Of a DNA stretch of 47,158 nt, positions 7,055 through 14,292 are shown piece by piece. The position numbers and the translations under genes were made by a program. Below the pieces are notes generated by a model that saw only the letters and a list, made by a program, of their open reading frames with translations, did no database searches and was not told the origin of the DNA. This DNA comes from Candidatus Curtissbacteria bacterium. Its GTDB lineage: Bacteria > Patescibacteriota > Microgenomatia > Curtissbacterales > GWA2-41-24. The stretch lies in contig JACPEV010000001.1 of NCBI GenBank assembly GCA_016183325.1, positions 1-47,158 on the forward strand, read 5' to 3'. Position 1 is the stretch's first letter; each line of letters opens with the position of its first letter.

Positions 7055-8008
7055 ATGAAACTAGGCTTTATTGGTCTTGGCCGCATGGGCAAGAATATGG
7101 CCTTGCACCTTTTGGAAGAAGGTGTTGAAGTTGTTGCTTGGAATAGGTCGCCGGAACCAAGAGAGGAAGTAAAGCCTAAAGGCGCCGTTACTGTTGAGAC
7201 ACTTGATGAGTTGGTTTCCAAACTTGAGCCGCCTCGCAATATTTGGCTTATGGTTACGGCAGGCGAAGTTGTCGACGAGATATTAGATAAACTTGCCGAT
7301 AAGTTGGACCCTGGCGATTTGATTATTGACGGCGGTAATTCTTTTTATAAGGATACATTAAGACGCAATGAGATGCTTGCCAAAAAGAGCATTCATTTTA
7401 TGGATGTTGGAACTTCTGGAGGGATTGAAAGTGCAAGATCCGGTGCCTGTATAATGGTTGGTGGTACCCTTGATGATTTTGGAAGAGTTGAGAAATTCTT
7501 GAAGGTGATGGCTGCGCCAAAGGGTTACGGACTTTTGGGTCCAGTTGGTGCTGGCCATTTTGCTAAGATGGTTCACAACGGTATTGAGTACGGAATGATG
7601 GAGGCAATCGGCGAAGGAGCAGCGCTTTTGAAAAGTTCGCCATTTAAATATGATTTGCGGGAGGTTTTTCGAGTCTTTAGTATTAGATCGATTATTGAAT
7701 CAAGACTAATCGGTTGGGTACTTGCAGAGCTTGAAAAAGATCCGGAGCTTAATGAAATTTCCTCAATAATTGGGTCAGCTGGAAGCGGACAAAGGATAAA
7801 AGGTGAGGGGGATTGGACTTGCGAATTTGCAAAAGAGAAAGGGATAAGTGTACCGGTAATTGAAGCTTCGATAAAGGTTCGGGATGAATCAGCTAAAGAT
7901 CCAGAAGATTCTCCTGAGGGTTTTAGAAATAAAGCGATTTCTGCTATGCGTGGACAATTCGGCCAACATCCAGTCAAGAAAAAATACAAAAATCAGCAAA
8001 CTCCCTAG
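7055..8008 (+). CDS. gnd: 6-phosphogluconate dehydrogenase, decarboxylating (short GndA/YqeC type)
   Basis: A 317-residue dehydrogenase converting 6-phosphogluconate to ribulose-5-phosphate and CO2 with reduction of NAD(P). It has a Rossmann motif GFIGLGRMG, the substrate segment DVGTSGG and the catalytic helix KMVHNGIEYGMMEA. The length fits the short form, which lacks the long C-terminal tail. The cofactor may be NAD or NADP; WNRSPE after strand 2 suggests NADP but is not decisive. The stop codon TAG lies in CCCTAGGT, the start of a REP-like palindrome, so the last residues may have been altered by that element. Confidence 0.93.
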   Translation: MKLGFIGLGRMGKNMALHLLEEGVEVVAWNRSPEPREEVKPKGAVTVETLDELVSKLEPPRNIWLMVTAGEVVDEILDKLADKLDPGDLIIDGGNSFYKDTLRRNEMLAKKSIHFMDVGTSGGIESARSGACIMVGGTLDDFGRVEKFLKVMAAPKGYGLLGPVGAGHFAKMVHNGIEYGMMEAIGEGAALLKSSPFKYDLREVFRVFSIRSIIESRLIGWVLAELEKDPELNEISSIIGSAGSGQRIKGEGDWTCEFAKEKGISVPVIEASIKVRDESAKDPEDSPEGFRNKAISAMRGQFGQHPVKKKYKNQQTP

Positions 8009-8055
8009 GTATCGTTGTAGCCCACACCTGGTGTGTGCTAGGTAGACACCTAAGG
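8003..8055. repeat. REP-like palindrome overlapping the gnd stop
   Basis: The outer words CCTAGGT and ACCTAAGG, with GTAGACACC, enclose the hairpin CACACCTGGTGTG. It overlaps the gnd stop and the 3' end of the RAYT gene. A partner palindrome (CACACCAGGTGTG) lies on the other side of the transposase at 8768-8783, the classic RAYT-with-flanking-REP layout. Confidence 0.75.
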
Positions 8056-8727
8056 TTTTTCTAGCGTAAGGTGCTTTATCTTTTCCAGTTCCTGCTGATA
8101 ATCCGCTTGATCGAGTACAAACTCCTTATATCTTGTTTTTGGTTTGAAAAAAGCTAAAATTTCCTTTGGATTCACGAAGGTGTAAACCCCGCTCCCAAGA
8201 TATTCCCTAAATGAACTCCATGGATAATCCTCGAGTGATTGAGCCTTTAACATGAAAGAAGAGACCGGATTAAGATGAATATATCTCGAAATGTGTAGTA
8301 ACTGCTCGTCGGTCTCTATTCTTACAGCTTTGAACATTGCTTGGAAAAGTGAACCAACTCTATCGTTTTTAGTGTTAAAATATTTGGCATAACTGTCTTG
8401 AAAATTTCTAACAAAAGAAGAAATTGAATTATCATCGTTCGGCTTTAAAAGAAAATGGAAATGGTTTGGCATGAGACAGAAGCCTAGAATTTCTAGGATA
8501 ACAGGACAGTTAGTCATTAGATTTTGGATAAAATCTCCTTTTGCCATTGGTGACAATCTTTTGTAATGCGAAAATCTCAGTGGGGGATTCTTGTGTCGGT
8601 AAAAATCGATAGTTTCGATAGCTCTTTCATAATCTCGTTGATTCAGAAAGATCGGTTGTTTAGCTACGCTTCTGTTATAAACGTGATAAATTTCGCCGGT
8701 TCTAATTAGGATTTTTCGATAGGGCAC
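8050..8727 (-). CDS. REP-associated tyrosine transposase (RAYT, Y1/HUH family), copy 1
   Basis: A 225-residue Y1-type HUH nuclease. The HUH motif is in MPNHFHFLLK (about 139-147), and the catalytic Tyr is probably in SYAKYFNTKN, followed by RVGSLFQAMFKAVRIE and YIHLNPV, all typical of RAYTs. These proteins nick REP hairpins and are thought to spread them. It sits between gnd and zwf, convergent with gnd, and is flanked by CACACC/GGTGTG palindromes. It is about half identical to the second RAYT at 24400-25065 but has different flanking repeats. Confidence 0.93.
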   Translation of the reverse strand: MPYRKILIRTGEIYHVYNRSVAKQPIFLNQRDYERAIETIDFYRHKNPPLRFSHYKRLSPMAKGDFIQNLMTNCPVILEILGFCLMPNHFHFLLKPNDDNSISSFVRNFQDSYAKYFNTKNDRVGSLFQAMFKAVRIETDEQLLHISRYIHLNPVSSFMLKAQSLEDYPWSSFREYLGSGVYTFVNPKEILAFFKPKTRYKEFVLDQADYQQELEKIKHLTLEKP

Positions 8728-8753
8728 AAGTTAAGAATAAATACAAATTCCTT

Positions 8754-8802
8754 ATGTGTCAAGCCAGCACACACCAGGTGTGGGTTCAGTTTGGGTTCAC
8801 GG
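8754..8802. repeat. REP-like palindrome upstream of RAYT copy 1
   Basis: Contains TGTGTCAAGCCAGCACACAC followed by CAGGTGTG. TGTGTCAAGC-AGCACACACC recurs at the DUF763 stop (13909-13928), and the shorter word GTGTCAAGCTA at the tspO stop (29270-29280). This is probably the REP family mobilised by RAYT copy 1. Confidence 0.75.
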
Positions 8803-8812
8803 AGGCTAGATT

Positions 8813-10333
8813 TTAAATTTTGCAGATAGTAAGAAGAGGTTGGAGCCACTGGCGGCCGTCTTTTGCAATCAGATCGTCTGCTTCTTTTGGTCCCCAGGAG
8901 CCGGGTTTGTAAGTTGCAAGTTTCGGTTGGTCATGATCCCAAACTTCGCGAATAGGGTCGATGATTTTCCAGGACTCTTCAATGACGCTTTGAGATAAAA
9001 ATAGACTTTGGTCGCCGATTACTACGTCCATGAGCAATCTTTCGTAGGCATCAGGTTGGGGAATATCAAAAGATGTTTTATAGCAAAATTCCATGTCGAC
9101 TGGCTCAAGCTTGGTCGTCAGCCCCGGTTTTTTGGCAACGAGTCTGATGCCGATGCCTTCGTTGGGCTGGATTTGCAGAGTAATGTGGTTGGGCAAAGGT
9201 TTTTGCCAAAAAGTCTTAAAAAGTTCGTGGCTTTTTTCTTTAAATTGTAAGATTATTGAGGTAACCTTACCCATGAGTTTTTTGCCGGTTCTCAGATAAA
9301 AGGGTACACGTAGCCAGCGGGGATTTTCGATAAACAAACGTACCAGTGCATAGCTTTCGGTGACCGAGTTAGGATCGATCTTTTCTTCTTGTCTGTAATC
9401 TTGATATTGGGCCCGAACCGTCGAGGTGACGATTTCCTCTTTGGTTAATTTCTTAATTTGTCTTATAACTTGCAGTTTTTTTCGGCGGATCGACTCGGCT
9501 GTAAATTCTTCTGGTTCCTCCATGGTGGTAAGCGCCAAAAGTTGCAGCAGGTGGTTTTGGACGATATCGCGGAGAGCACCAGTTTGGTCGTAATATTCGC
9601 CGCGTTTTTCAACACTAATATCCTCGGCTGTCGTAATTTGAACGTGATCGATATATTGGTTATTCCAAACCGGTTCAAAGAGTTCATTACCAAAACGAAA
9701 GGCGAAAATATTTTGGACAGTTTCTTTGCCTAAATAATGGTCGATTCGATAAATCTGATCTTCGGCAAAAAAACGCGAGAGCGTTTGGGCCAAGTTTTGG
9801 GCTGATTTCAAATCTTGACCAAAAGGTTTTTCGATAATGATTCTGGGCTTTTTGGCGCCTTTGTGGATGGTGCAACCAAGATGAAAATTGTATTTGCCTA
9901 AATTTTCAATTGCTTTTTGGACGATCTGGGGCGAAATGGCCAGATAGAAAATACGATTAAGGCAAGTATTGCTTTTTTTTTCAAATTCGTCGATGGCAGT
10001 TGCGATAGTTTGCAGTCGGATGTCTAGGGCTAAGTCGCTTGGGAAGTAATGGATTTCTTGGGCAAATTTTTGCCAAACATCTTTTTTTAGTTTTTGCTTT
10101 TCTTGGATCATTTGAAAAACGATGCTTCTGAAAGGGATGCTCGTGTGCTGACTGCGGGCGCTGGCAACAATAACAAAAGTCTGTGGCAGGAGATTTTGAG
10201 AATAAAGTTTATAAAGAGCAGGGAAAATCCTTTTTCTGGAAAGATCACCGGTGGCACCAAAGATGACAAGAGCTGTTGGCCCGCCTCTATTTACGGATGG
10301 CGGATTATTTATAATCTCGGCAGAGTTTCGCAC
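8813..10333 (-). CDS. zwf: Glucose-6-phosphate 1-dehydrogenase
   Basis: A 506-residue enzyme of normal length that oxidises glucose-6-phosphate to 6-phosphogluconolactone with NADP. It has the N-terminal nucleotide-binding motif IFGATGDLSRKRIFPAL, the EKPFG motif, and the substrate signature RIDHYLGKETVQN with its catalytic His region. FYLRTGKK and PDAYERLL are also conserved. The start is GTG at 10333. It lies on the opposite strand from pgl and gnd, convergent with them and separated by RAYT copy 1. The REP-rich spacer 10334-10405 follows its 5' end. Confidence 0.96.
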   Translation of the reverse strand: MRNSAEIINNPPSVNRGGPTALVIFGATGDLSRKRIFPALYKLYSQNLLPQTFVIVASARSQHTSIPFRSIVFQMIQEKQKLKKDVWQKFAQEIHYFPSDLALDIRLQTIATAIDEFEKKSNTCLNRIFYLAISPQIVQKAIENLGKYNFHLGCTIHKGAKKPRIIIEKPFGQDLKSAQNLAQTLSRFFAEDQIYRIDHYLGKETVQNIFAFRFGNELFEPVWNNQYIDHVQITTAEDISVEKRGEYYDQTGALRDIVQNHLLQLLALTTMEEPEEFTAESIRRKKLQVIRQIKKLTKEEIVTSTVRAQYQDYRQEEKIDPNSVTESYALVRLFIENPRWLRVPFYLRTGKKLMGKVTSIILQFKEKSHELFKTFWQKPLPNHITLQIQPNEGIGIRLVAKKPGLTTKLEPVDMEFCYKTSFDIPQPDAYERLLMDVVIGDQSLFLSQSVIEESWKIIDPIREVWDHDQPKLATYKPGSWGPKEADDLIAKDGRQWLQPLLTICKI

Positions 10334-10356
10334 AATTGAAAGGTAGCTCTTCGACT

Positions 10357-10410
10357 TAGTCCTTCGACTCGCTTCGCTCGCTCAGGATGATTAGGGTCGA
10401 AGACCCTAAT
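10357..10410. repeat. REP cluster between zwf and the Gmad2-like gene
   Basis: TCCTTCGACTCGCTTCGCTC then GCTCAGGA forms one palindrome and is followed by GATTAGGGTC-gaa-GACCCTAATC. The stop codon (TAG) of the - strand gene at 10406 lies inside the second palindrome. The spacer contains no coding sequence. Confidence 0.75.
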
Positions 10411-10918
10411 CAAATTGTACTACAGTTGAGGTGTAATATTTTGTTTTTGCTTTCAAGAAGCTATGGACTTCAATAGTGCCACTTGAGGTTTGGGGTTTGA
10501 CAAAAGAGAGTTGAGTTGCAAATGGACAAACTTCGAAATTGCTACAGGAAGAAGCTGTGGTTTTACCTAAAATATTATTGCTTTGATCTTTAATTTTAAT
10601 TTCGATTTTATCACTGTCTATTTTGGTCCAGCCGCTTATGAAAATTGGGGATGAGAGAAAGTTATCAGGCTGGGGAGATGTGAGAATGATCCCTGGGCTG
10701 TTTGGTCCGCTTCCGGTATCCGGTTGAGTACCAAGGATCGTCCCCGGCGAAGGTGTGGCAGATGATTCTTGGGCGCTAGGAAATCCGTTTTGCGGTTTGG
10801 GAAGCGGCGGAAGGGAAAAATCTGTTTCCCTAATGCGCTTCTGATAAAGATAATAAATTCCGGAGCTTGCGGAGACGAAAATAATAACACCTAACAAAAT
10901 CAGAAGCCAGTTTCTCAT
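10406..10918 (-). CDS. Membrane-anchored protein with Gmad2-like immunoglobulin-type domain
   Basis: A 170-residue protein with an N-terminal membrane anchor (WLLILLGVIIFVSASSGIYY, residues 3-22), a Pro/Ser/Thr-rich linker (about 35-80) and a C-terminal beta-rich domain. The segments SPQPDNFLSSPIFISGW, FEVCPFATQLSFVK and GTIEVHSFLKAKTK resemble the Gmad2 Ig-like domain often found on surface-exposed bacterial proteins. It is probably extracellular and anchored in the cytoplasmic membrane. Two cysteines (about 124 and 129; CSNFEVC) could form a disulfide. The last residues (QFD) run into a REP palindrome that supplies the stop. Confidence 0.75.
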   Translation of the reverse strand: MRNWLLILLGVIIFVSASSGIYYLYQKRIRETDFSLPPLPKPQNGFPSAQESSATPSPGTILGTQPDTGSGPNSPGIILTSPQPDNFLSSPIFISGWTKIDSDKIEIKIKDQSNNILGKTTASSCSNFEVCPFATQLSFVKPQTSSGTIEVHSFLKAKTKYYTSTVVQFD

Positions 10919-10960
10919 GCGCGCAAATTATATCACCCATGGCAAGTATGTTAAAACACA

Positions 10961-11314
10961 CTAAACGGCCTTAATGGGGAAGAGAACGAGGTTGATGATG
11001 AGGTTGATTAGCCATAAGACGACTGCTGCTGCCAGTGCCGGTCCAAAACCGATAATGGTAAAACCGGGCACGAGAAGCGAAACGCCCAATAACAAAAGAG
11101 CATTGATGACAAATGTGAACAAGCCTAATGTGAGGATGTTGATAGGTAGAGTCAAGACTGTCAGAATTGGTTTAATGATGGCGTTTGCGATGCCTAGAAC
11201 CAATGCGACGATGAGAGCGGTTTGGAAAGAGTCTACCATGAAGCCAGCAACGACGTTTGAGACAACTAATATGGCCAAAGCAGAGAGAACCCAATTGACT
11301 AGAATGCTAGCCAT
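10961..11314 (-). CDS. Phage holin-4_2 superfamily membrane protein (YvlD-like)
   Basis: A 117-residue hydrophobic protein with four predicted membrane segments: about 5-27, 30-55, 58-80 and 90-113. The pattern NAIIKPILTVLTLPINILTLGLFTFVINALLL is characteristic of the PF04020 family, found widely as single chromosomal membrane proteins; most have no proven holin role. No phage genes are nearby. It lies 42 bp upstream of the Gmad2-like gene on the same strand, so the two may be co-transcribed. Confidence 0.88.
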   Translation of the reverse strand: MASILVNWVLSALAILVVSNVVAGFMVDSFQTALIVALVLGIANAIIKPILTVLTLPINILTLGLFTFVINALLLLGVSLLVPGFTIIGFGPALAAAVVLWLINLIINLVLFPIKAV

Positions 11315-11332
11315 ATTTTAAGTATATCATGT

Positions 11333-11456
11333 GTAAGAGTTCACAATAACTGATACGATTGTATTCTTCGAGCGTAAGCGAGAAGTCTAATCTGTTTGTA
11401 GTTCTCGGCTTTTAGCCTCGAACAATAATTACAACATCAGAATGGTGAGTAGTTAC
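11333..11456. repeat. 123-bp inverted-repeat element, copy 2
   Basis: Nearly identical to 571-693 from GTAAG to GTTAC. Differences cluster in the left arm (CACAATAACTGAT in place of CACCATTCTGAT), so this copy has a damaged left terminus while its right terminus is intact. It lies directly upstream of the promoter of the candidate RNA gene. Confidence 0.85.
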
Positions 11457-11471
11457 TATCATGTTAAGAAG

Positions 11472-11501
11472 TTGACAAATCATTAGCAGATTCTGTAATA
11501 T
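11472..11501 (+). promoter_or_regulatory. Sigma70-type promoter of the candidate RNA
   Basis: TTGACA (11472-11477) and TAATAT (11496-11501) are separated by 18 bp, among the best promoter matches in the window. The predicted start is near 11508. No protein start follows within 400 bp. Confidence 0.7.
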
Positions 11502-11507
11502 TTTGGT

Positions 11508-11862
11508 GCTTAACAATTAAATACAGAGTGGTGCTAGAACTGTCCCGTACCAGACGGTACAGGACAAGCGCGGAACTTCCTCCGCAGACCTTCTTTTCGT
11601 CCCCAAAAGACGGGAATTCCTCAAATATTTTGAGGGACTTTGTAGCTGTAGACAAACAGCGATAAAGGATAGGTTGAAGCATCCAACAACCCGGATTCTC
11701 CCATATGGAGACGAACTACGGGTGCTAAGGAAGGGACGTCCAACCATTTTTGGACACCCAACCGGCTACCCTTGTCGAATCAAACTCGACAGGGTTAGGG
11801 CAGATTGGGGGGAATAGTCAATTTACTTCTTTCTTAGGCCTCACGTAGTAGTGAGGCTTTTT
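11508..11862 (+). ncRNA. Candidate structured non-coding RNA, about 350 nt, family unknown
   Basis: This non-coding stretch runs from a strong promoter to a strong intrinsic terminator and is dense in stem-loops: 11541-11566 (TGTCC...GGACA with GTACC/GGTAC), 11570-11585 (GCGGA/TCCGC), 11619-11635 (CCTCAAA/TTTGAGG), 11697-11711 (TCTCC/GGAGA), 11738-11755 (GTCCAA/TTGGAC), 11769-11795 (TGTCGA/TCGACA) and 11838-11857. The size would suit RNase P RNA or tmRNA, but I could not find the conserved GAGGAAAGTCC or ACAGAACCCGG of the former, nor the tag ORF and tRNA-like end of the latter. The SRP core is also absent. It could instead be a long leader of the gene at 11935. Confidence 0.6.
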
Positions 11863-11866
11863 ATTT
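11838..11866 (+). terminator. Intrinsic terminator of the candidate RNA
   Basis: GCCTCAC-gtagta-GTGAGGC is a perfect 7-bp stem followed by TTTTTATTT, a textbook rho-independent terminator on the + strand. Confidence 0.85.
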
Positions 11867-11934
11867 CCCCTTTTATTTGTCCCATTTTTGGCAGCTTTTT
11901 TGCCTGCCCTTTTTTGGCACCCCTTTTTATCAAT

Positions 11935-12636
11935 ATGGAAAGAAAAGATTATGTCAAAAGAGCGAACTTCTGGACTGGTGCGCTGTCAACTGCTGCCTTG
12001 ACGGTAGCTTTAGTATGGGGCAAAGATGCCGAGGCGTCAGAATTTGACTGGTGTAGACTAGGGGACAAGTCTTCATTGGCAACAGGACAGCTTAAGAATT
12101 GTGAGAACATTTCAATACCAAGGGCATCACTTGGCAAGATTATTGAGATAATGAGCAAATCGCCGGATCGATTCAGCCAGCAAGATATCGAAGACGTGGC
12201 AATGTACCATGAAATTTGGACAACTATTGCCAAAAAATATGGGTTCTCTGATGACTTTTGGATCTTGATGTGGAGAAATACTCGCAGGGAATCGACAGTT
12301 TCTCGCAATCCAGAAGCATTTATGCCTGATGGGGACCATTTTGGAGCGTTTGGGCGATCGGTAAGGCTTTACCCCGAGGAGAAGGTCAGAGAAGCAGCCA
12401 AAGGCCTGGAGGCACTGGCCGATCTTTCCCAAAGACATCCAAACGACTGGCGGGAGGGAGCTTTTTTTGCCTGGAAAATTAACAGGGATATGGAGGTTGC
12501 AATAAAGTCCGGTTCGGAAAATCCACTGCTTGATGCGCAGACCACTTATATTGGTAGCGGTCCAGAAGCTGTTGAGGAAGCTCATCTGCGCTGGAGAGAA
12601 TTTTTGGTCTTGCGAGAAATTTTGGCAATTGACTAG
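11935..12636 (+). CDS. Exported hypothetical protein, possibly lysozyme-like
   Basis: A protein of about 233 residues from the ATG at 11935. The GTG at 11851 would place the start inside the terminator hairpin and is rejected. A hydrophobic segment (FWTGALSTAALTVALVWG, about 12-29) followed by EASE suggests a signal peptide. The mature part is helical and contains WRNTRRESTVSRNPEAFMPD then GDHFGAFGRSVRLYP, loosely like the catalytic-Glu and GAxG region of lytic transglycosylases. That resemblance is weak and no family is claimed. It is transcribed after the candidate RNA's terminator. Confidence 0.72.
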   Translation: MERKDYVKRANFWTGALSTAALTVALVWGKDAEASEFDWCRLGDKSSLATGQLKNCENISIPRASLGKIIEIMSKSPDRFSQQDIEDVAMYHEIWTTIAKKYGFSDDFWILMWRNTRRESTVSRNPEAFMPDGDHFGAFGRSVRLYPEEKVREAAKGLEALADLSQRHPNDWREGAFFAWKINRDMEVAIKSGSENPLLDAQTTYIGSGPEAVEEAHLRWREFLVLREILAID

Positions 12637-12692
12637 CATTTCGGATATTTTTCGGGTATGGTAGAATTCGGGTAATGCAAAGAGGGATTGCC

Positions 12693-12741
12693 ACCCTTCG
12701 ACTCAGTCCTTCGAATAGTCAGGACTTCGCTCAGGGTTGAA
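12693..12741. repeat. REP-like palindrome
   Basis: CCCTTCGACTCAGTCCTTCG, then TCAGGACTTCGCTCAGGG: outer CCCT/AGGG and inner GTCCT/AGGAC arms. It belongs to the same family as the repeats at 10357, 18556 and 36239. It lies in the spacer before the DUF763 gene. Confidence 0.7.
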
Positions 12742-12750
12742 ACCTAATAT

Positions 12751-13920
12751 ATGTACAGAGGAATTTCAACCTTCACCTTAGACTATGGAAAATGTCCGCG
12801 CTGGCTCTTTGAGAGAATGGTAAGGCTGGGGCGGGAGATGACTTATGTTTTGGTTGACGAATATGGGCCTGACGAGTTTATAAAACGCATTGCGGATCCT
12901 GTTTGGTTCCAGTCTCTTGGAACGGTTTTGGCATTTGATTGGAATGCCAGCGGCTTAACGACAATTTTGACTGCAGCTTTGAAGGAAGCAATACGAAGAC
13001 AAGAGAGAGAACTTGGGTTGTTTATCTGCGGAGGGAAGGGGAAGACTTCCAGAAAGACACCCGACGAAATAACAGGTTGGGGTGAGAGGTTGAATCTTCC
13101 GGAACCAGATATAAAAAACCTTGTTTACAATTCCAGAATGTCTGCAAAAGTCGACAGCGCTTTGGTTCAAGACGGGTTCCAAATTTATCACCATAGTTTT
13201 TTCTTCTCGCGATCAGGGGCCTGGGCTGTAGTGCAACAGGGAATGAATACGCAAAATGTGACCGCGAGACGCTATCATTGGTTTTCTGAGAATATCAATG
13301 ATTTAGTTTGCGAGCCACATTCTGGGATAGCCACACAAGTAAAATCAAACTCGACGCTTAATTTGGCCGCAAAGACCAGCAAAAAAACAAGAGAAGTGAG
13401 CCGTGATCTAGTTTCGACAAGTTATGAGACGCTTGCTCGCGACATTCAAATTTTAAGAAAACACTCAAGCGAACTTTCCAAAATGATTGCTGTTAAATCA
13501 GGCAAAGATGTAGTAACTCTGCTGAGCCTTTCGGATGCCGAGTTTTCCCATCATCCTGTTAAACTGGAGAATTTTTTTGAAAGCCGCTATTTGAAAAAGA
13601 TCTTAGCAAAACTTTGTGAGATTAAGCCTGCAAGTTATGAAAACCTTTTGGCGACTGCGGGTGTTGGTCCGAAAACCGTTAGGGCATTATCGTTGGTTTC
13701 CGAGGTGATTTATGGAGCAAAACCTTCTTATGAGGATCCGGCGCGCTACAGTTTTGCGCATGGGGGAAAGGACTCGATACCTTATCCGGTTGACAGACCA
13801 ACTTATGATCAAACTATAGAGATTTTAAAAGTGGCCGTTGCCAAATCTAAAATTAATGCCGTTGAAAAAGACAAAGCTTTGAGAAGATTGACATCTTTAA
13901 ATCCTGATGTGTCAAGCTAG
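12751..13920 (+). CDS. DUF763 family protein
   Basis: A 389-residue member of DUF763, known mostly from archaea and thermophiles; its biochemical role is unknown. The N-terminus (GISTFTLDYGKCPRWLFERM) and LFICGGKGKTSRKTPDEI are characteristic, as is SKVDSALVQDGFQIYHHSFF (here AKVDSALV). A helix-hairpin-helix-like segment (LLATAGVGPKTVRALSLVSE, about 301-320) hints at DNA contact. The last codons (DVSS, stop) are encoded by the left arm of a REP palindrome, which supplies the TAG. The start ATG follows a TAATAT word directly. Confidence 0.93.
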   Translation: MYRGISTFTLDYGKCPRWLFERMVRLGREMTYVLVDEYGPDEFIKRIADPVWFQSLGTVLAFDWNASGLTTILTAALKEAIRRQERELGLFICGGKGKTSRKTPDEITGWGERLNLPEPDIKNLVYNSRMSAKVDSALVQDGFQIYHHSFFFSRSGAWAVVQQGMNTQNVTARRYHWFSENINDLVCEPHSGIATQVKSNSTLNLAAKTSKKTREVSRDLVSTSYETLARDIQILRKHSSELSKMIAVKSGKDVVTLLSLSDAEFSHHPVKLENFFESRYLKKILAKLCEIKPASYENLLATAGVGPKTVRALSLVSEVIYGAKPSYEDPARYSFAHGGKDSIPYPVDRPTYDQTIEILKVAVAKSKINAVEKDKALRRLTSLNPDVSS

Positions 13921-13951
13921 CACACACCGGGGGTGTGTTAAGTTGACACAT
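13907..13951. repeat. REP palindrome supplying the DUF763 stop codon
   Basis: Outer arms ATGTGTCAA (13907-13915) and TTGACACAT (13943-13951), inner arms CACACC and GGTGTG. The sequence GTGTCAAGCTAG encodes VSS and the stop of the DUF763 gene. It shares TGTGTCAAGC-AGCACACACC with the repeat beside RAYT copy 1 at 8754. Confidence 0.82.
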
Positions 13952-13954
13952 GCT

Positions 13955-14122
13955 TCATTTAAAATAAAAGTCTGGGGAGAGTACAAAGAAAACGATAATG
14001 GCCAAGATGTTTACAAATGCTAAAAAAATTATTAGAGTAAAATTGTTTTGTTTTTGAGCGTAAGTTCTGGGATTATAAAGACTGGCAGTGATTTCGTCCA
14101 TGGAGGTAATTTTATAACCCAT
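13955..14122 (-). CDS. Small single-pass membrane protein
   Basis: A 55-residue frame starting at the ATG at 14122. It has a polar N-terminus (MGYKITSMDEITASLYNPRT) and one strong membrane helix (FTLIIFLAFVNILAIIVFFV, about 28-47) before a short tail (LSPDFYFK). It lies alone in a 370-bp spacer, divergent from the 14198/14293 genes. Codon use and the clean topology suggest a real gene. It is of unknown function. Confidence 0.5.
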   Translation of the reverse strand: MGYKITSMDEITASLYNPRTYAQKQNNFTLIIFLAFVNILAIIVFFVLSPDFYFK

Positions 14123-14197
14123 GTTTGGCCTCTTTTTCCTAATTAAGTCTAAATCGTTATATAATTAGCTGTCAAATATTTGAAAAAAGGAGATATT

Positions 14198-14272
14198 TTG
14201 ATTCAAAGAGAAAATTTTACCTTGATTTTGTTAAGTCTTATTTTGACGATTATTTTTAATTTATTTAAATAG
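14198..14272 (+). CDS. Possible 24-residue membrane peptide
   Basis: A frame starting with TTG at 14198, encoding MIQRENFTLILLSLILTIIF then NLFK. A good Shine-Dalgarno sequence (AAAGGAG, 14186-14192) lies 5 bp before the start, which is unusual in this part of the window. A -10-like TATAAT is at 14160-14165. It could be a leader peptide or small membrane protein ahead of the gene at 14293. Evidence is limited. Confidence 0.35.
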   Translation: MIQRENFTLILLSLILTIIFNLFK

Positions 14273-14292
14273 TAAATTTAAAAACTTTAAAT

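Noticed and set aside
10961..11314. Prophage holin
   Set aside because: PF04020 proteins are common chromosomal membrane proteins, and no endolysin or structural phage gene is nearby.
11464..11747. - strand frames across the candidate RNA
   Set aside because: They run against a strong + strand promoter-terminator pair, show no protein family pattern and consist of hairpin sequence.
11508..11862. RNase P RNA, tmRNA, SRP RNA or 6S RNA
   Set aside because: Size fits the first two, but GAGGAAAGTCC/ACAGAACCCGG, a tag ORF with tRNA-like end, and the SRP core words were not found. An Rfam search could overturn this.
12127..12639. 170-residue - strand frame
   Set aside because: Antisense to the exported protein gene, which has a signal peptide and normal codon pattern.
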